Positions 6,795 to 13,862 of a DNA stretch of 14,076 bases are shown here, in pieces. The notes under the pieces were generated by a model that searched no databases, was not told the origin of the DNA, and saw nothing but the letters and a program-made list of their open reading frames with translations. Where the stretch lies: NCBI GenBank assembly GCA_023269645.1, contig JAHFPR010000010.1, positions 6,951 to 21,026 on the forward strand, in the 5' to 3' direction. A program made the translations under genes and the position numbers. Numbering within the stretch: position 1 is the stretch's first letter; the number at the start of each line of letters is the position of its first letter. The DNA is from Alphaproteobacteria bacterium. Lineage in GTDB: Bacteria; Pseudomonadota; Alphaproteobacteria; Rickettsiales; UBA8987.

Positions 6795-9419
6795 ATGACA
6801 TATGTCGTTATCGTAGAATCCCCGGCGAAGTGCAAAACCATCCACAAATATCTTGGGGATGATTACACCATTCTTGCGTCTTACGGCCACATCCGCGACC
6901 TGCCCTCGAAGGACGGCTCCGTGCTGCCGGACGAGGATTTTGCGATGGATTACCAGATCAGCCCGGATTCCACCCGCCACGTGCAGGCCATCACCGCCGC
7001 CGTGAAGAAAGCTGACGCGCTCATCCTCGCCACCGACCCCGACCGCGAAGGCGAGGCGATCTCCTGGCACGTGCTGGAAATGCTGAAAGCGAAGAAGGCA
7101 CTCCCCAAGGGCTTCCCGGTGCAGCGCGTCACCTTCACCTCCATCACGCGGGATGCAGTGCGGGAGGCCATCGCCCACCCGCGCGATCTGGATATGGATC
7201 TGGTGAACGCACAGCAGGCGCGCCGGGCACTGGATTATCTGGTGGGGTTCAACATCTCCCCCGTGCTGTGGCGGAAGCTGCCGGGCAGCCGTTCGGCGGG
7301 GCGTGTGCAGTCGGTGGCCCTGCGGCTGGTGTGCGAGCGGGAGGAGGAAATCGAAGCGTTCCGCGCGCGTGAATACTGGAGCATCGCGGGGGATTTTACC
7401 AACAAGGAAAATAAGCATTTTACCGCCCGGTTGACCCATCTGGAAGGCAAGAAGCTCGACAAGTTCGACCTGCCCGATGAGAAAACCGCGCGAGCGGCGG
7501 AGCATGGCCTCAGCCAGCGTTTCTACCGCGTGGCGAAGCTGGAGAAAAAGCAGGCGAAGCGGTATCCCAAGCCGCCCTTCACCACCTCCACCTTGCAGCA
7601 GGAGGCCGCACGCAAGCTGGGCTTCTCCGCCAAGAAAACCATGCAGACCGCGCAGAAGCTCTATGAGGGCATCGAGATCAACGGCGAGCTGACCGGCCTT
7701 ATCACCTATATGCGAACGGACGGCACGGATATTGCGCCGGAAGCCATGACCGCCACGCGCGACCTCATCAAAAACTCCTACGGCAAGGATTATCTGCCCG
7801 AAAGCCCGCGCCTCTATACCTCCAAGCAGAAAAACGCGCAGGAAGCGCACGAGGCCATCCGCCCCGCCAACCCGAAGCTGGAGCCGTTCAAGATCGAGAA
7901 GCAGCTCAACGCCGACGAGTTCAAGCTCTATGGGCTGATCTGGCGCAGGCTGATTTCCAGCCAGATGGAAGCTGTGGTGCTGGATCAGGTGATCGCCGAC
8001 CTGGAAACGGAAGATCATTTCGCCATGTTGCGCGCCGTGGGAACCACCATCCGGTTCGACGGGTTTTACAAAGTCTACCGCGAAGGGCAGGACGATATTC
8101 CTGAGGATGATGAGGAGGATAGCGCGCTGCTCCCCGACCTTTCCGAAGGTGACAAGGTGGTGCTCCAGAAAGCCGAGGCCAGCCAGCATTTCACGCAGCC
8201 GCCGCCGCGCTATTCCGAAGCCAGCCTGGTGAAACGGCTGGAGGAACTCGGCATCGGGCGGCCATCCACCTATGCCAGCATTCTTTCCGTGCTGATTGAC
8301 CGCGAATATGTGCGGCTGGATAAAAAACGCTTTTTCCCCGAAATGCGCGGGCGGCTGGTGACAGCCTTCCTCCAGAGCTTCTTCCCGCATTACGTGGAAT
8401 ATGATTTCACCGCGAACCTGGAGGATGAACTCGATACTATCGCCGAAGGGAAGCTCAACTGGAAAGAGGCACTGCGGCGTTTCTGGGGCGCGTTTTCCGC
8501 CTGCGTGAAAGAGGCTCAGGGCGTGGATTTCGCAGCGGTGCAGGAGGCACTGACGAAAGTGCTGGAGCCGATGCTTTTCCCCGGCGAGGGCACGCTGGAA
8601 GAACGTCGCAAATGCCCTACCTGCGGCACAGGGCGTTTGAACCTCCGCATCGGGAAATACGGACCATTTTTAAGCTGCTCGCGCTATCCGGAATGCAAGC
8701 ATACGCGCGAAGTCGGCGATAAGGCTACGGGCGAGGGCGCGGAAGGTTCGCCGATGGGAACCGAGCCGAAAATTCTGGGTGCTGACCCGAAAACCGGCGA
8801 GAATATCACGCTGCGCAAGGGGCCCTATGGCTGGTATGTCCAGCGCGGTGAGGCCGTGAAGGGCGAGGCGAAACCGGGGCGCGCCTCGATTGACAAGGGC
8901 ACGAATCCGGCAGAAGTGACGCTGGAAGCCGCGCTCGGCCTGCTGTCGCTCCCGCGCGAAGTGGGCATCCACCCGGAAACGGGGAAGATGATCGTGGCGA
9001 ATATCGGGCGCTACGGCCCCTATTTGCTCTACGATGAAAAATACACGAACCTGAAGGGCGACGACGACCCGCGCACCATCGGCCTCAACCGCGCGGTGAC
9101 AGTGATCGCGGAACCCAGGGGTGTGAGAAAAGGCGGCGCGGCGGCACTCAAAACCCTCGGCGACCATCCGGACGGTGGGAAAATCGAGGTGTATGAAGGG
9201 AAATATGGCCCCTATGTGAAATGGGGGAAAATCAACGCCACCCTGCCGAAAAATGTGACTCCGGAAACCGTGACGGTGGAGCAGGCGGTGGAAGTCCTCG
9301 CCGCGCGTGCCGAAAAAGGCGGCGGGAAAAAGGGCGGATTCAAGAAGTCTGCCTCCAAAAGCGGCACTGCGAAAAAACCCGCTCCGAAAAAAGCGGGTGG
9401 CGCGAAGAAGAAGGCGTAG
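6795..9419 (+). CDS. topA: DNA topoisomerase I (type IA)
   Basis: This 874-residue enzyme relaxes negative supercoils by transient cleavage of one strand. The Toprim domain starts MTYVVIVESPAK (Glu8) and carries ATDPDREGEA (Asp81, Asp83, Glu85). The catalytic tyrosine is Tyr305 in GLITYMRTDGT. The core is followed by one four-cysteine zinc ribbon (Cys607, Cys610, Cys628, Cys634). After it come YGPY-type C-terminal repeats (GPYGWYV, RYGPYLLYD, KYGPYVKW) and a Lys/Ala/Gly-rich basic tail of about 30 residues, common in alphaproteobacterial TopA. Position 13 is Cys in ESPAKCKTI, where Ala is usual. No Shine-Dalgarno precedes the ATG at 6795; the preceding bases are CTCCGCCCAT. The usual alphaproteobacterial neighbour dprA is absent. 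The gene converges with minus-strand genes downstream. Identification is very secure. Confidence 0.97.
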   Translation: MTYVVIVESPAKCKTIHKYLGDDYTILASYGHIRDLPSKDGSVLPDEDFAMDYQISPDSTRHVQAITAAVKKADALILATDPDREGEAISWHVLEMLKAKKALPKGFPVQRVTFTSITRDAVREAIAHPRDLDMDLVNAQQARRALDYLVGFNISPVLWRKLPGSRSAGRVQSVALRLVCEREEEIEAFRAREYWSIAGDFTNKENKHFTARLTHLEGKKLDKFDLPDEKTARAAEHGLSQRFYRVAKLEKKQAKRYPKPPFTTSTLQQEAARKLGFSAKKTMQTAQKLYEGIEINGELTGLITYMRTDGTDIAPEAMTATRDLIKNSYGKDYLPESPRLYTSKQKNAQEAHEAIRPANPKLEPFKIEKQLNADEFKLYGLIWRRLISSQMEAVVLDQVIADLETEDHFAMLRAVGTTIRFDGFYKVYREGQDDIPEDDEEDSALLPDLSEGDKVVLQKAEASQHFTQPPPRYSEASLVKRLEELGIGRPSTYASILSVLIDREYVRLDKKRFFPEMRGRLVTAFLQSFFPHYVEYDFTANLEDELDTIAEGKLNWKEALRRFWGAFSACVKEAQGVDFAAVQEALTKVLEPMLFPGEGTLEERRKCPTCGTGRLNLRIGKYGPFLSCSRYPECKHTREVGDKATGEGAEGSPMGTEPKILGADPKTGENITLRKGPYGWYVQRGEAVKGEAKPGRASIDKGTNPAEVTLEAALGLLSLPREVGIHPETGKMIVANIGRYGPYLLYDEKYTNLKGDDDPRTIGLNRAVTVIAEPRGVRKGGAAALKTLGDHPDGGKIEVYEGKYGPYVKWGKINATLPKNVTPETVTVEQAVEVLAARAEKGGGKKGGFKKSASKSGTAKKPAPKKAGGAKKKA

Positions 9420-9429
9420 TAAAGAACAT

Positions 9430-9451
9430 CCTCCACCGCTTGCGGGGGAGG
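9430..9451. terminator. Hairpin between convergent topA and the 9469 gene, possible bidirectional terminator
   Basis: CCTCCACCGC (9430-9439) pairs with GCGGGGGAGG (9442-9451) with one A-G mismatch and a TT loop. It sits in the 49-nt gap between convergent genes. No classical T-tract follows on either strand (the minus side has only ATGTTCTTT), so efficiency is doubtful. Confidence 0.45.
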
Positions 9452-9468
9452 AGAAGGAAAAATAACTC

Positions 9469-9861
9469 CTATCGCTCCCGTCCTTGGGAAGAAGCTGCTT
9501 CGTGCGTGGCGGGATCAACCGTTGCAGCCGGAGCGCGTTCATCCAGCAAGGCCTTCAAGCCGTTGGCGGAAAGTATATCCATCCTGGCTTCTATATCCTC
9601 CAATGTGCCACGGAAGGTAATGTTTTCCACCATCCCGTCGGGGAGCGCGCTAACCGCCACTTCCCACTCCATACCCAGTGCTTCTACCTTGGCACTGAGT
9701 GCCTCCGCATTGCCCCTGTGTTTTCCGGGATCCCCGTGCTTCCGGGAATTTTCGATGGTGACGGTATCCTGGCCGTTGCTGCTTACGGGGCGATCCATCT
9801 CCACATTATACCGCCTCAGCAAAGCACCCAACGCCGCCGTATCCATTCTCTGTCCGTCCAT
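9469..9861 (-). CDS. Uncharacterised small protein, paralogue of the adjacent 9909-10316 gene
   Basis: I do not recognise this 130-residue protein. It appears soluble and alpha/beta, with no signal peptide or membrane segment. Its last 18 residues, TVDPATHEAASSQGRER, match the tail of the upstream neighbour (TVDPETQAERASKGRER), and the segment before the tail (VENITFRGTLEDIEARMDILSANGLKALLD) can be aligned with it, while the N-terminal halves differ. The minus strand is chosen because AGGAG lies 6 nt or so before the ATG at 9859-9861, within a 17-nt leader identical to that of the neighbour. The 47-nt gap between the two genes suggests a two-gene operon read leftward. A long + strand frame across both genes has no comparable support. 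Function is unknown. Confidence 0.75.
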   Translation of the reverse strand: MDGQRMDTAALGALLRRYNVEMDRPVSSNGQDTVTIENSRKHGDPGKHRGNAEALSAKVEALGMEWEVAVSALPDGMVENITFRGTLEDIEARMDILSANGLKALLDERAPAATVDPATHEAASSQGRER

Positions 9862-9863
9862 CT

Positions 9864-9880
9864 GCGTTCTCCTGTTTATT
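9864..9880 (-). repeat. Leader repeat copy 1 (contains ribosome binding site)
   Basis: On the minus strand this reads AATAAACAGGAGAACGC, identical over 17 nt to 10320-10336. It contains the AGGAG ribosome binding site of the 9469-9861 gene and shows that the duplicated unit included the 5' leader. Confidence 0.8.
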
Positions 9881-9908
9881 GTTCAATGAGTAAGAAAAAG
9901 TGTAACCC

Positions 9909-10316
9909 CTATCGCTCCCGCCCCTTGGAAGCGCGTTCCGCCTGCGTTTCAGGATCAACCGTTGGTGCGGGCGGCGCCCAGATGCCCAGTGCCTCTTTTA
10001 GCCTTTCGGCATTCTGGCCGAGCGTATCCAGTGCGGTTTCAAATGCCACAAAGTCTTCCGATACTACCCTGATACTGTCAAGTGCCCCTGCGTCATTTTG
10101 TACTATAATGGTGAATGTGACTCCGTTTTTCGGCGGCAAAAGCTCCTGTAACGCATCGTTCAATTCAGGGCTGTGACCATTGATGGGGATATGAATAGCG
10201 GCGACGAAATGGCTTGCGGTGCTGTGATCGAGCACCGCGCGGTTTAACGCAATGGCCAAAGCGTCCACAGGATCGTCCGTCCTGTCGTCTGCGAGCACAT
10301 CGTTCTGCGGAGCCAT
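9909..10316 (-). CDS. Uncharacterised small protein, first gene of the paralogous pair
   Basis: This 135-residue protein is not recognised. It has a probable beta strand rich in Val/Ile (GVTFTIIVQND, about 80-90) and a helix (FVAFETALDTLGQNAERLKEALG). It ends in an Ala/Pro linker and the tail TVDPETQAERASKGRER shared with the downstream paralogue. No signal peptide or membrane segment is evident. The ATG at 10314-10316 is preceded by AGGAG within the shared 17-nt leader. It is read leftward, divergently from metX, from an 84-nt intergenic region. At the DNA level the two genes share CTATCGCTCCCG at their ends and GGATCAACCGTTG (9512-9524 and 9952-9964), so the duplication is recent enough to leave nucleotide identity at the ends but not in the middle. 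No function can be assigned. Confidence 0.77.
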   Translation of the reverse strand: MAPQNDVLADDRTDDPVDALAIALNRAVLDHSTASHFVAAIHIPINGHSPELNDALQELLPPKNGVTFTIIVQNDAGALDSIRVVSEDFVAFETALDTLGQNAERLKEALGIWAPPAPTVDPETQAERASKGRER

Positions 10317-10319
10317 AAC

Positions 10320-10336
10320 GCGTTCTCCTGTTTATT
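10320..10336 (-). repeat. Leader repeat copy 2 (contains ribosome binding site)
   Basis: The minus strand reads AATAAACAGGAGAACGC, the same as 9864-9880, immediately before the start of the 9909-10316 gene. It supplies AGGAG and marks the 5' edge of the duplication. Confidence 0.8.
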
Positions 10337-10350
10337 TTTCAGCGGGTGAG

Positions 10351-10400
10351 GTTATAGTATACGCAGAATGCTTAAATAAGCGTTAACGCAAGCCAGAATA
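10351..10400. promoter_or_regulatory. Divergent promoter region with palindrome, between metX and the small-gene pair
   Basis: The short divergent gap holds TATAGT (10353-10358, + strand, -10-like for metX) and, overlapping it on the minus strand, TATACT/TATAAC for the leftward genes. The perfect 10-bp palindrome GCGTTAACGC (10380-10389), preceded by CTTAAATAAG, is a candidate operator or regulator site just before metX. The -35 boxes are poor on both strands. No SAM riboswitch is recognisable. Confidence 0.4.
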
Positions 10401-11570
10401 ATGAACGCATCGGTCACATTGCAGTTCGGCCCCTCCTATACGGAGGTGGAAATCGGCCAGATTCGTACGCTGGCGGTGGATAGGCCGCTGCGGCTGGAAT
10501 GCGGTGCAGAAATCAGCAATTTTCCGATGGCGTACCAGACCATCGGCGCGCTCAACGCGGCGAAATCCAACGCGGTGCTGCTCTGCCATGGGCTGACGGG
10601 GGATCAGTATGTCGTCGGCACGCAGCCGGTGACAGGCAAGCCCGGCTGGTGGGAGAACCTCGTGGGGGCGGGCAAGGCCATTGATACGGATAAATATTTC
10701 GTGATCTGCCCGAACGTGCTCGGTGGCTGCATGGGAAGTTATGGCCCGAAATCCATCAATCCCGCCACGGGCAAGCCGTTCAACCTCGATTTTCCGGTCG
10801 TCACCATCCGCGATATGGTGCGCGCGCAGAAGCTGCTGGTGGAAAGTTTCGGGGTGACGCGGCTGCTGGCGGCCATCGGCGGCTCGATGGGCGGGATGCA
10901 GGTGCTGGAATGGGCGGCGACCTACCCGGACGCGCTGGCCTGCGCCATCCCCATTTCCTGCGCGGCAAGGCACAGCCCGCAGAACATCGCATTCCATGAA
11001 ATCGGGCGGCAGGCGATCCTCGCCGACCCGGACTGGTGCGGCGGAAATTACCTGAACGAACGGAAATTTCCTGCCAAGGGGCTGGCCGTCGCGCGGATGA
11101 CGGCGCACGTCACCTACCTCTCCGAATCCGGCCTCCAGCGCAAGTTTGGGCGCTCCTTGCAGGAGCGCGAAAAACTCTCTTTCGGCTTCGAGGCGGATTT
11201 CCAGATTGAAAGCTACCTGCGCCATCAGGGCATCAGCTTCGTGGAGCGGTTCGACCCGAATTCCTACCTCTACATCACCCGCGCGCTGGATTATTTCGAT
11301 ATGGCGGCGGATCACGGCGGCGAACTCCGCAACGCGTTCCGGGAGTGCAAGGCCGCGTTCTGCGTCATCTCCTTTTCCAGCGACTGGCTGTTCCCCACCG
11401 AGGAAGTGAAACAGGTGGTGCACGCGCTTTCCAGCTCCGCCGCTGATGTCAGCTTCTTCGAGATCAAAAGCGACAAGGGGCACGATGCGTTCCTGCTCGA
11501 TGAACCCGCGCTGGCGAACGCGGTGGGCGGGTTTTTGAGGAAAGTGGAGAAGGAGGCGGGAGTGGTATGA
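10401..11570 (+). CDS. metX: Homoserine O-acyltransferase (alpha/beta hydrolase type)
   Basis: This 389-residue cytoplasmic enzyme activates homoserine for methionine synthesis by O-acylation. The alpha/beta-hydrolase landmarks are LLCHGLTGDQYV (60-71), NVLGGCMGSYGP (105-116), the nucleophile elbow GGSMGGMQVLEWA (Ser162), and the acid and base of the triad, FSSDWLFP (Asp328) and DKGHDAFL (His361). RFDPNSYLYITRALDYFDM (283-301) is also typical of MetX. Whether acetyl- or succinyl-CoA is used cannot be told by eye, since the MetX family contains both types. ATG 10401 gives the expected N-terminus (IRTLAVDRPLRL follows near residue 21); its ribosome binding site is weak. The stop overlaps the metW start as ATGA, the classic metXW coupling. 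Identification is secure. Confidence 0.95.
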   Translation: MNASVTLQFGPSYTEVEIGQIRTLAVDRPLRLECGAEISNFPMAYQTIGALNAAKSNAVLLCHGLTGDQYVVGTQPVTGKPGWWENLVGAGKAIDTDKYFVICPNVLGGCMGSYGPKSINPATGKPFNLDFPVVTIRDMVRAQKLLVESFGVTRLLAAIGGSMGGMQVLEWAATYPDALACAIPISCAARHSPQNIAFHEIGRQAILADPDWCGGNYLNERKFPAKGLAVARMTAHVTYLSESGLQRKFGRSLQEREKLSFGFEADFQIESYLRHQGISFVERFDPNSYLYITRALDYFDMAADHGGELRNAFRECKAAFCVISFSSDWLFPTEEVKQVVHALSSSAADVSFFEIKSDKGHDAFLLDEPALANAVGGFLRKVEKEAGVV

Positions 11571-12307
11571 AAATAGATACTGACACGTCATCGCCTGAAT
11601 CGCAGAGCGATTCTAGGGCGATCCATCTCAACGCCTATACAAGCGGCACTATGGATGCCCCTAGAATTTGCTGCGCAAATTCAGGGCATGACGGAAGAAA
11701 AGTGCTCCAGCCCTATCAGCAGGCCATCGCGGAACTCATCGCGCCGGAGAGCACGGTGCTCGACATCGGCTGTGGCAAGGGGGCACTGCTGGCCTGGTTG
11801 CGCGATAACAAGAACGTGCGCGGGCGCGGGCTGGAGATCGAATCCGCACGGGTGGCGGAGGCGGTGGCCTCCGGGCTTTCGGTGGTGCAGGGCGATGCGG
11901 ACGGGGAGCTGCAATATTACCCCGACAAGGTATTCGATACGGTGGTGCTGAGCCTCACGCTGCAGGTGATGAAGCACCCAAGGCTGGTGCTGGAGCAGGC
12001 GCTTCGCATCGGGCGGAAGGCGGTGGTGGTGATCCCCAATTTTGGCCACGCGCGGAACCGGCTCTACCTGCTGTTGAAAGGGCAGATGCCGGTGACGAGT
12101 GCCTTAAGCTATCAGTGGTATGAAACACCCAACATCCATTTCTGCACCATCAGAGATATGACCGCCCTCGCGCGCGAAATCGGCTGCACGGTGGAGGCAC
12201 AACGCTACCTCACAGAAGCCGGCGCGGCGCGCGCCTTCGCGGGAGCGGGTTCGCTCTACGCCAACCTGTTCGGGGAATATGGCGTGTTCTGTCTGAGCCG
12301 GGGCTAG
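11567..12307 (+). CDS. metW: Methionine biosynthesis protein MetW with an unusual N-terminal extension
   Basis: MetW is a SAM-methyltransferase-fold protein that works with MetX in homoserine acylation in proteobacteria. Motif I is VLDIGCGKGALL (64-75); other family marks are VLSLTLQVMKHP (127-138), VVVIPNFGHARNRLYLLLKGQMPVT (153-177) and SYQWYETPNIHFCTIRD (181-197). The protein is 246 residues, against about 200 for the family, because about 45 residues precede the normal start of homology (near QPYQQAIAELI). Residues about 7-42 are encoded by a palindromic repeat element (11587-11692). ATG 11567 is favoured: AGGAGG at 11551-11556 lies 10 nt upstream and the ATGA overlap with metX is typical. 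The in-frame ATG at 11651 would give 218 residues but lies inside the element without a ribosome binding site. The repeat-encoded segment is probably a disordered extension. Confidence 0.93.
   Translation: MKIDTDTSSPESQSDSRAIHLNAYTSGTMDAPRICCANSGHDGRKVLQPYQQAIAELIAPESTVLDIGCGKGALLAWLRDNKNVRGRGLEIESARVAEAVASGLSVVQGDADGELQYYPDKVFDTVVLSLTLQVMKHPRLVLEQALRIGRKAVVVIPNFGHARNRLYLLLKGQMPVTSALSYQWYETPNIHFCTIRDMTALAREIGCTVEAQRYLTEAGAARAFAGAGSLYANLFGEYGVFCLSRG
11587..11692. repeat. Composite palindromic element inserted in frame in metW
   Basis: This is a 106-bp element made of two hairpins in opposite orientation. It runs GTCAT, then hairpin 1 (GAATCGC-AGA-GCGATTC, 11597-11613, extended outward by ATCGCCT/AGGGCGAT with bulges), ATCCAT (11621-11626), a 24-nt spacer, ATGGAT (11651-11656), hairpin 2 (GAATTTGC-TGC-GCAAATTC, 11664-11682, extended by CCCT/AGGG), and ATGAC. 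The right half is close to the reverse complement of the left half. It has no stop codon in the metW frame. The same architecture, spacer length and spacer core recur at 13748-13845. It resembles ORF-embedded Rickettsia palindromic elements and REPIN doublets. Confidence 0.85.
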
Positions 12308-12335
12308 GCATCCTCTGGCTGGTTTTACAGGAAAC

Positions 12336-12364
12336 TTGCTCTCCGCCACAAAATCTTGTAGAAA
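12336..12364 (+). promoter_or_regulatory. Candidate promoter for glyA
   Basis: TTGCTC (12336-12341) and TAGAAA (12359-12364) are spaced by 17 nt and lie 31 nt before the glyA ATG. The -10 matches consensus at four of six positions. The 88-nt gap after metW otherwise shows no riboswitch and no convincing terminator. Confidence 0.4.
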
Positions 12365-12395
12365 TGGCACTCAAGTCACACTAGGGAGAGTTTCC

Positions 12396-13745
12396 ATGCC
12401 GTCCACCAAGGCCACTACCATCCAGAAAAACACGAAGGCGAATCCGTTTTTCACCGCGTCTGTCGCGCAGGCCGATCCGGAAATCAATGCCGCCATCGAG
12501 GGCGAGCTGCACCGCGAGCAGTTCCAGATTGAGCTGATCGCTTCCGAAAATATCGCCTCCAGGGCGGTGCTGGATGCGCAAGGTTCCGTGCTCACCAACA
12601 AATATGCGGAAGGCTATCCCGGCAAACGCTATTACGGCGGCTGCGAATTCGCTGACCAGATCGAAAACATCACCAATGCCCGCGCAAAAAAACTGTTCGG
12701 CTGCACCTACATCAACGCGCAGCCCAATTCCGGAAGCCAAGCCAATCAGGGCGTGTTCAACGCGCTGCTCCAGCCGGGCGATACCATCCTCGGCCAATCG
12801 CTCGCAGCGGGCGGGCATCTGACCCACGGTGCCGCGCCCAACCAGTCCGGCAAATGGTTCAAGGCCATTCAATATGGTGTGCGCCCGCAGGACGGGCTGA
12901 TTGATTATGATGACGTGGAGAAACTTGCGAAGGAGCACAAGCCGAAGCTGGTGGTAGCCGGATTTTCCGCCTATCCGCGCGTGGTGGACTGGGCACGTTT
13001 CCACAAAATCGCCGACAGTATCGGCGCGTTTTTCATGGTGGATATGGCGCACGTGGCGGGGCTGGTCGCGGCGGGAACCTATCCTTCTCCGCTGCCCCAT
13101 GCGGATGTCGTCACCACCACCACCCACAAAACGCTGCGCGGCCCGCGCGGGGGGATGATTCTTTCCAGCCGCCCGGAACTGGTGGTGCGGGAAACGCCCT
13201 CCGGCAAGGACGTGACGCTGGAACAGGCCATCAACTCCGCAATTTTCCCCGGCATCCAGGGCGGCCCGCTGATGCACGTCATCGCGGCCAAGGGGGTTGC
13301 GCTGCGCGAGGCGATGGAGCCTTCTTTCAAGGCATATGGCCAGGCGGTGATTGATAACGCGCGCGCGCTTGCCGCCACGCTGATGGATCGCGGGGTGAAC
13401 ATCGTCACCGGCGGCACGGATAACCACATCGTGCTGGTGGATCTGCGCCCTAAAAACCTCACCGGCAAAGCCACGGAAGAAGCGATGGAGCGCGCCGGGC
13501 TTACCTGCAACAAAAACGCGATCCCGTTCGATCCCGCCCCGCCCGCGATCACTTCCGGCGTGCGTTTGGGCACTCCGGCGGGAACCACGCGCGGCTTCGG
13601 CGTGGAGGAATTCAAGCTCATCGGCAACCTCATCGGCGACGTGCTGGACGGGCTGGCAACGCATCCGGAAGGCGACAAGGCGGTGGAAAAAGCCACGCTG
13701 GCGAAAGTGCGGGCGTTGTGCGAGGCGTTCCCTATTTATTCGTAA
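12396..13745 (+). CDS. glyA: Serine hydroxymethyltransferase
   Basis: This 449-residue PLP enzyme converts serine and tetrahydrofolate to glycine and 5,10-methylene-tetrahydrofolate, the main source of one-carbon units, some of which feed methionine. Visible motifs are IELIASENIAS (45-55), LTNKYAEGYPGKRYYGGCE (66-84), PNSGSQAN (110-117), AGGHLTHG (138-145), MVDMAHVAGLVAAG (214-227; Asp216, His219) and the Schiff-base TTTTHKTLRGPRGG (Lys245). The start at 12396 (MPSTKATTIQ) is chosen over the open frame from 12336: AGGGAGAG at 12383-12390 lies 5 nt upstream, and homology begins around residue 20-25. The first 15-20 residues form a polar extension that makes the protein a little longer than the usual 417-434. 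It follows metXW with an 88-nt gap and probably has its own promoter. Identification is secure. Confidence 0.97.
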   Translation: MPSTKATTIQKNTKANPFFTASVAQADPEINAAIEGELHREQFQIELIASENIASRAVLDAQGSVLTNKYAEGYPGKRYYGGCEFADQIENITNARAKKLFGCTYINAQPNSGSQANQGVFNALLQPGDTILGQSLAAGGHLTHGAAPNQSGKWFKAIQYGVRPQDGLIDYDDVEKLAKEHKPKLVVAGFSAYPRVVDWARFHKIADSIGAFFMVDMAHVAGLVAAGTYPSPLPHADVVTTTTHKTLRGPRGGMILSSRPELVVRETPSGKDVTLEQAINSAIFPGIQGGPLMHVIAAKGVALREAMEPSFKAYGQAVIDNARALAATLMDRGVNIVTGGTDNHIVLVDLRPKNLTGKATEEAMERAGLTCNKNAIPFDPAPPAITSGVRLGTPAGTTRGFGVEEFKLIGNLIGDVLDGLATHPEGDKAVEKATLAKVRALCEAFPIYS

Positions 13746-13847
13746 CCGTCATTCCCGCGCCCGTCTTCGCAAGAAAGAACTGGCGGGAATCCATAGGGAG
13801 GCCAATACAGGTGGCAAGATGGATTCCCGTTTGCACGGGAATGACGG
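13746..13847. repeat. Composite palindromic element (REPIN-like doublet) between glyA and the GIY-YIG gene
   Basis: The element begins at the base after the glyA stop. It runs CCGTCAT, then hairpin 1 with ATTCCCGC (13751-13758)/GCGGGAAT (13783-13790) and an enlarged loop that contains TCTT-CGC-AAGA, ATCCAT (13789-13794), a 24-nt spacer, ATGGAT (13819-13824), hairpin 2 ATTCCCGT-TTGC-ACGGGAAT (13823-13842, perfect), and ATGACGG. GTCATTCCCGCG...GCGGGAATCCA is a widespread proteobacterial repeat type. The spacer shares the core GCC(T/A)ATACA(A/G)G(C/T)GGCA with the copy inside metW. It could also help end the glyA transcript. Confidence 0.9.
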
Positions 13848-13862
13848 AATAGGTGGTGGGTT

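Noticed and set aside
6633..8390. Long minus-strand open frame (585 codons) antisense to topA
   Set aside because: It lies opposite a certain gene with full catalytic motifs, has His/Gly/Arg-rich shadow composition and no recognisable domain. High GC at third positions creates such frames.
9484..10176. Plus-strand frame of 230 codons spanning both small minus-strand genes
   Set aside because: It would cross the duplicated leader and gene boundary. The minus-strand genes have ribosome binding sites and paralogous protein tails, while this frame has neither.
10317..10400. SAM-II-type riboswitch upstream of metX
   Set aside because: The 84-nt gap shows a palindrome and short inverted repeats but no recognisable SAM-II consensus or pseudoknot layout.
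11587..11692. CRISPR-like repeat array in metW
   Set aside because: There are two inverted, not direct, repeat units and no regular spacers; the palindromic element explains the structure.
11651..12307. Alternative metW start at the in-frame ATG 11651
   Set aside because: No ribosome binding site precedes it and it lies inside the repeat spacer boundary, whereas 11567 has AGGAGG and couples to metX. Kept as a possibility to test.
12304..12340. Possible terminator after metW (AGCC...GGCT then TTTT)
   Set aside because: Only a 4-bp stem with a long loop; not convincing.
12336..12395. Upstream extension of the glyA frame by 20 codons
   Set aside because: It covers the likely promoter; ATG 12396 has a strong ribosome binding site.
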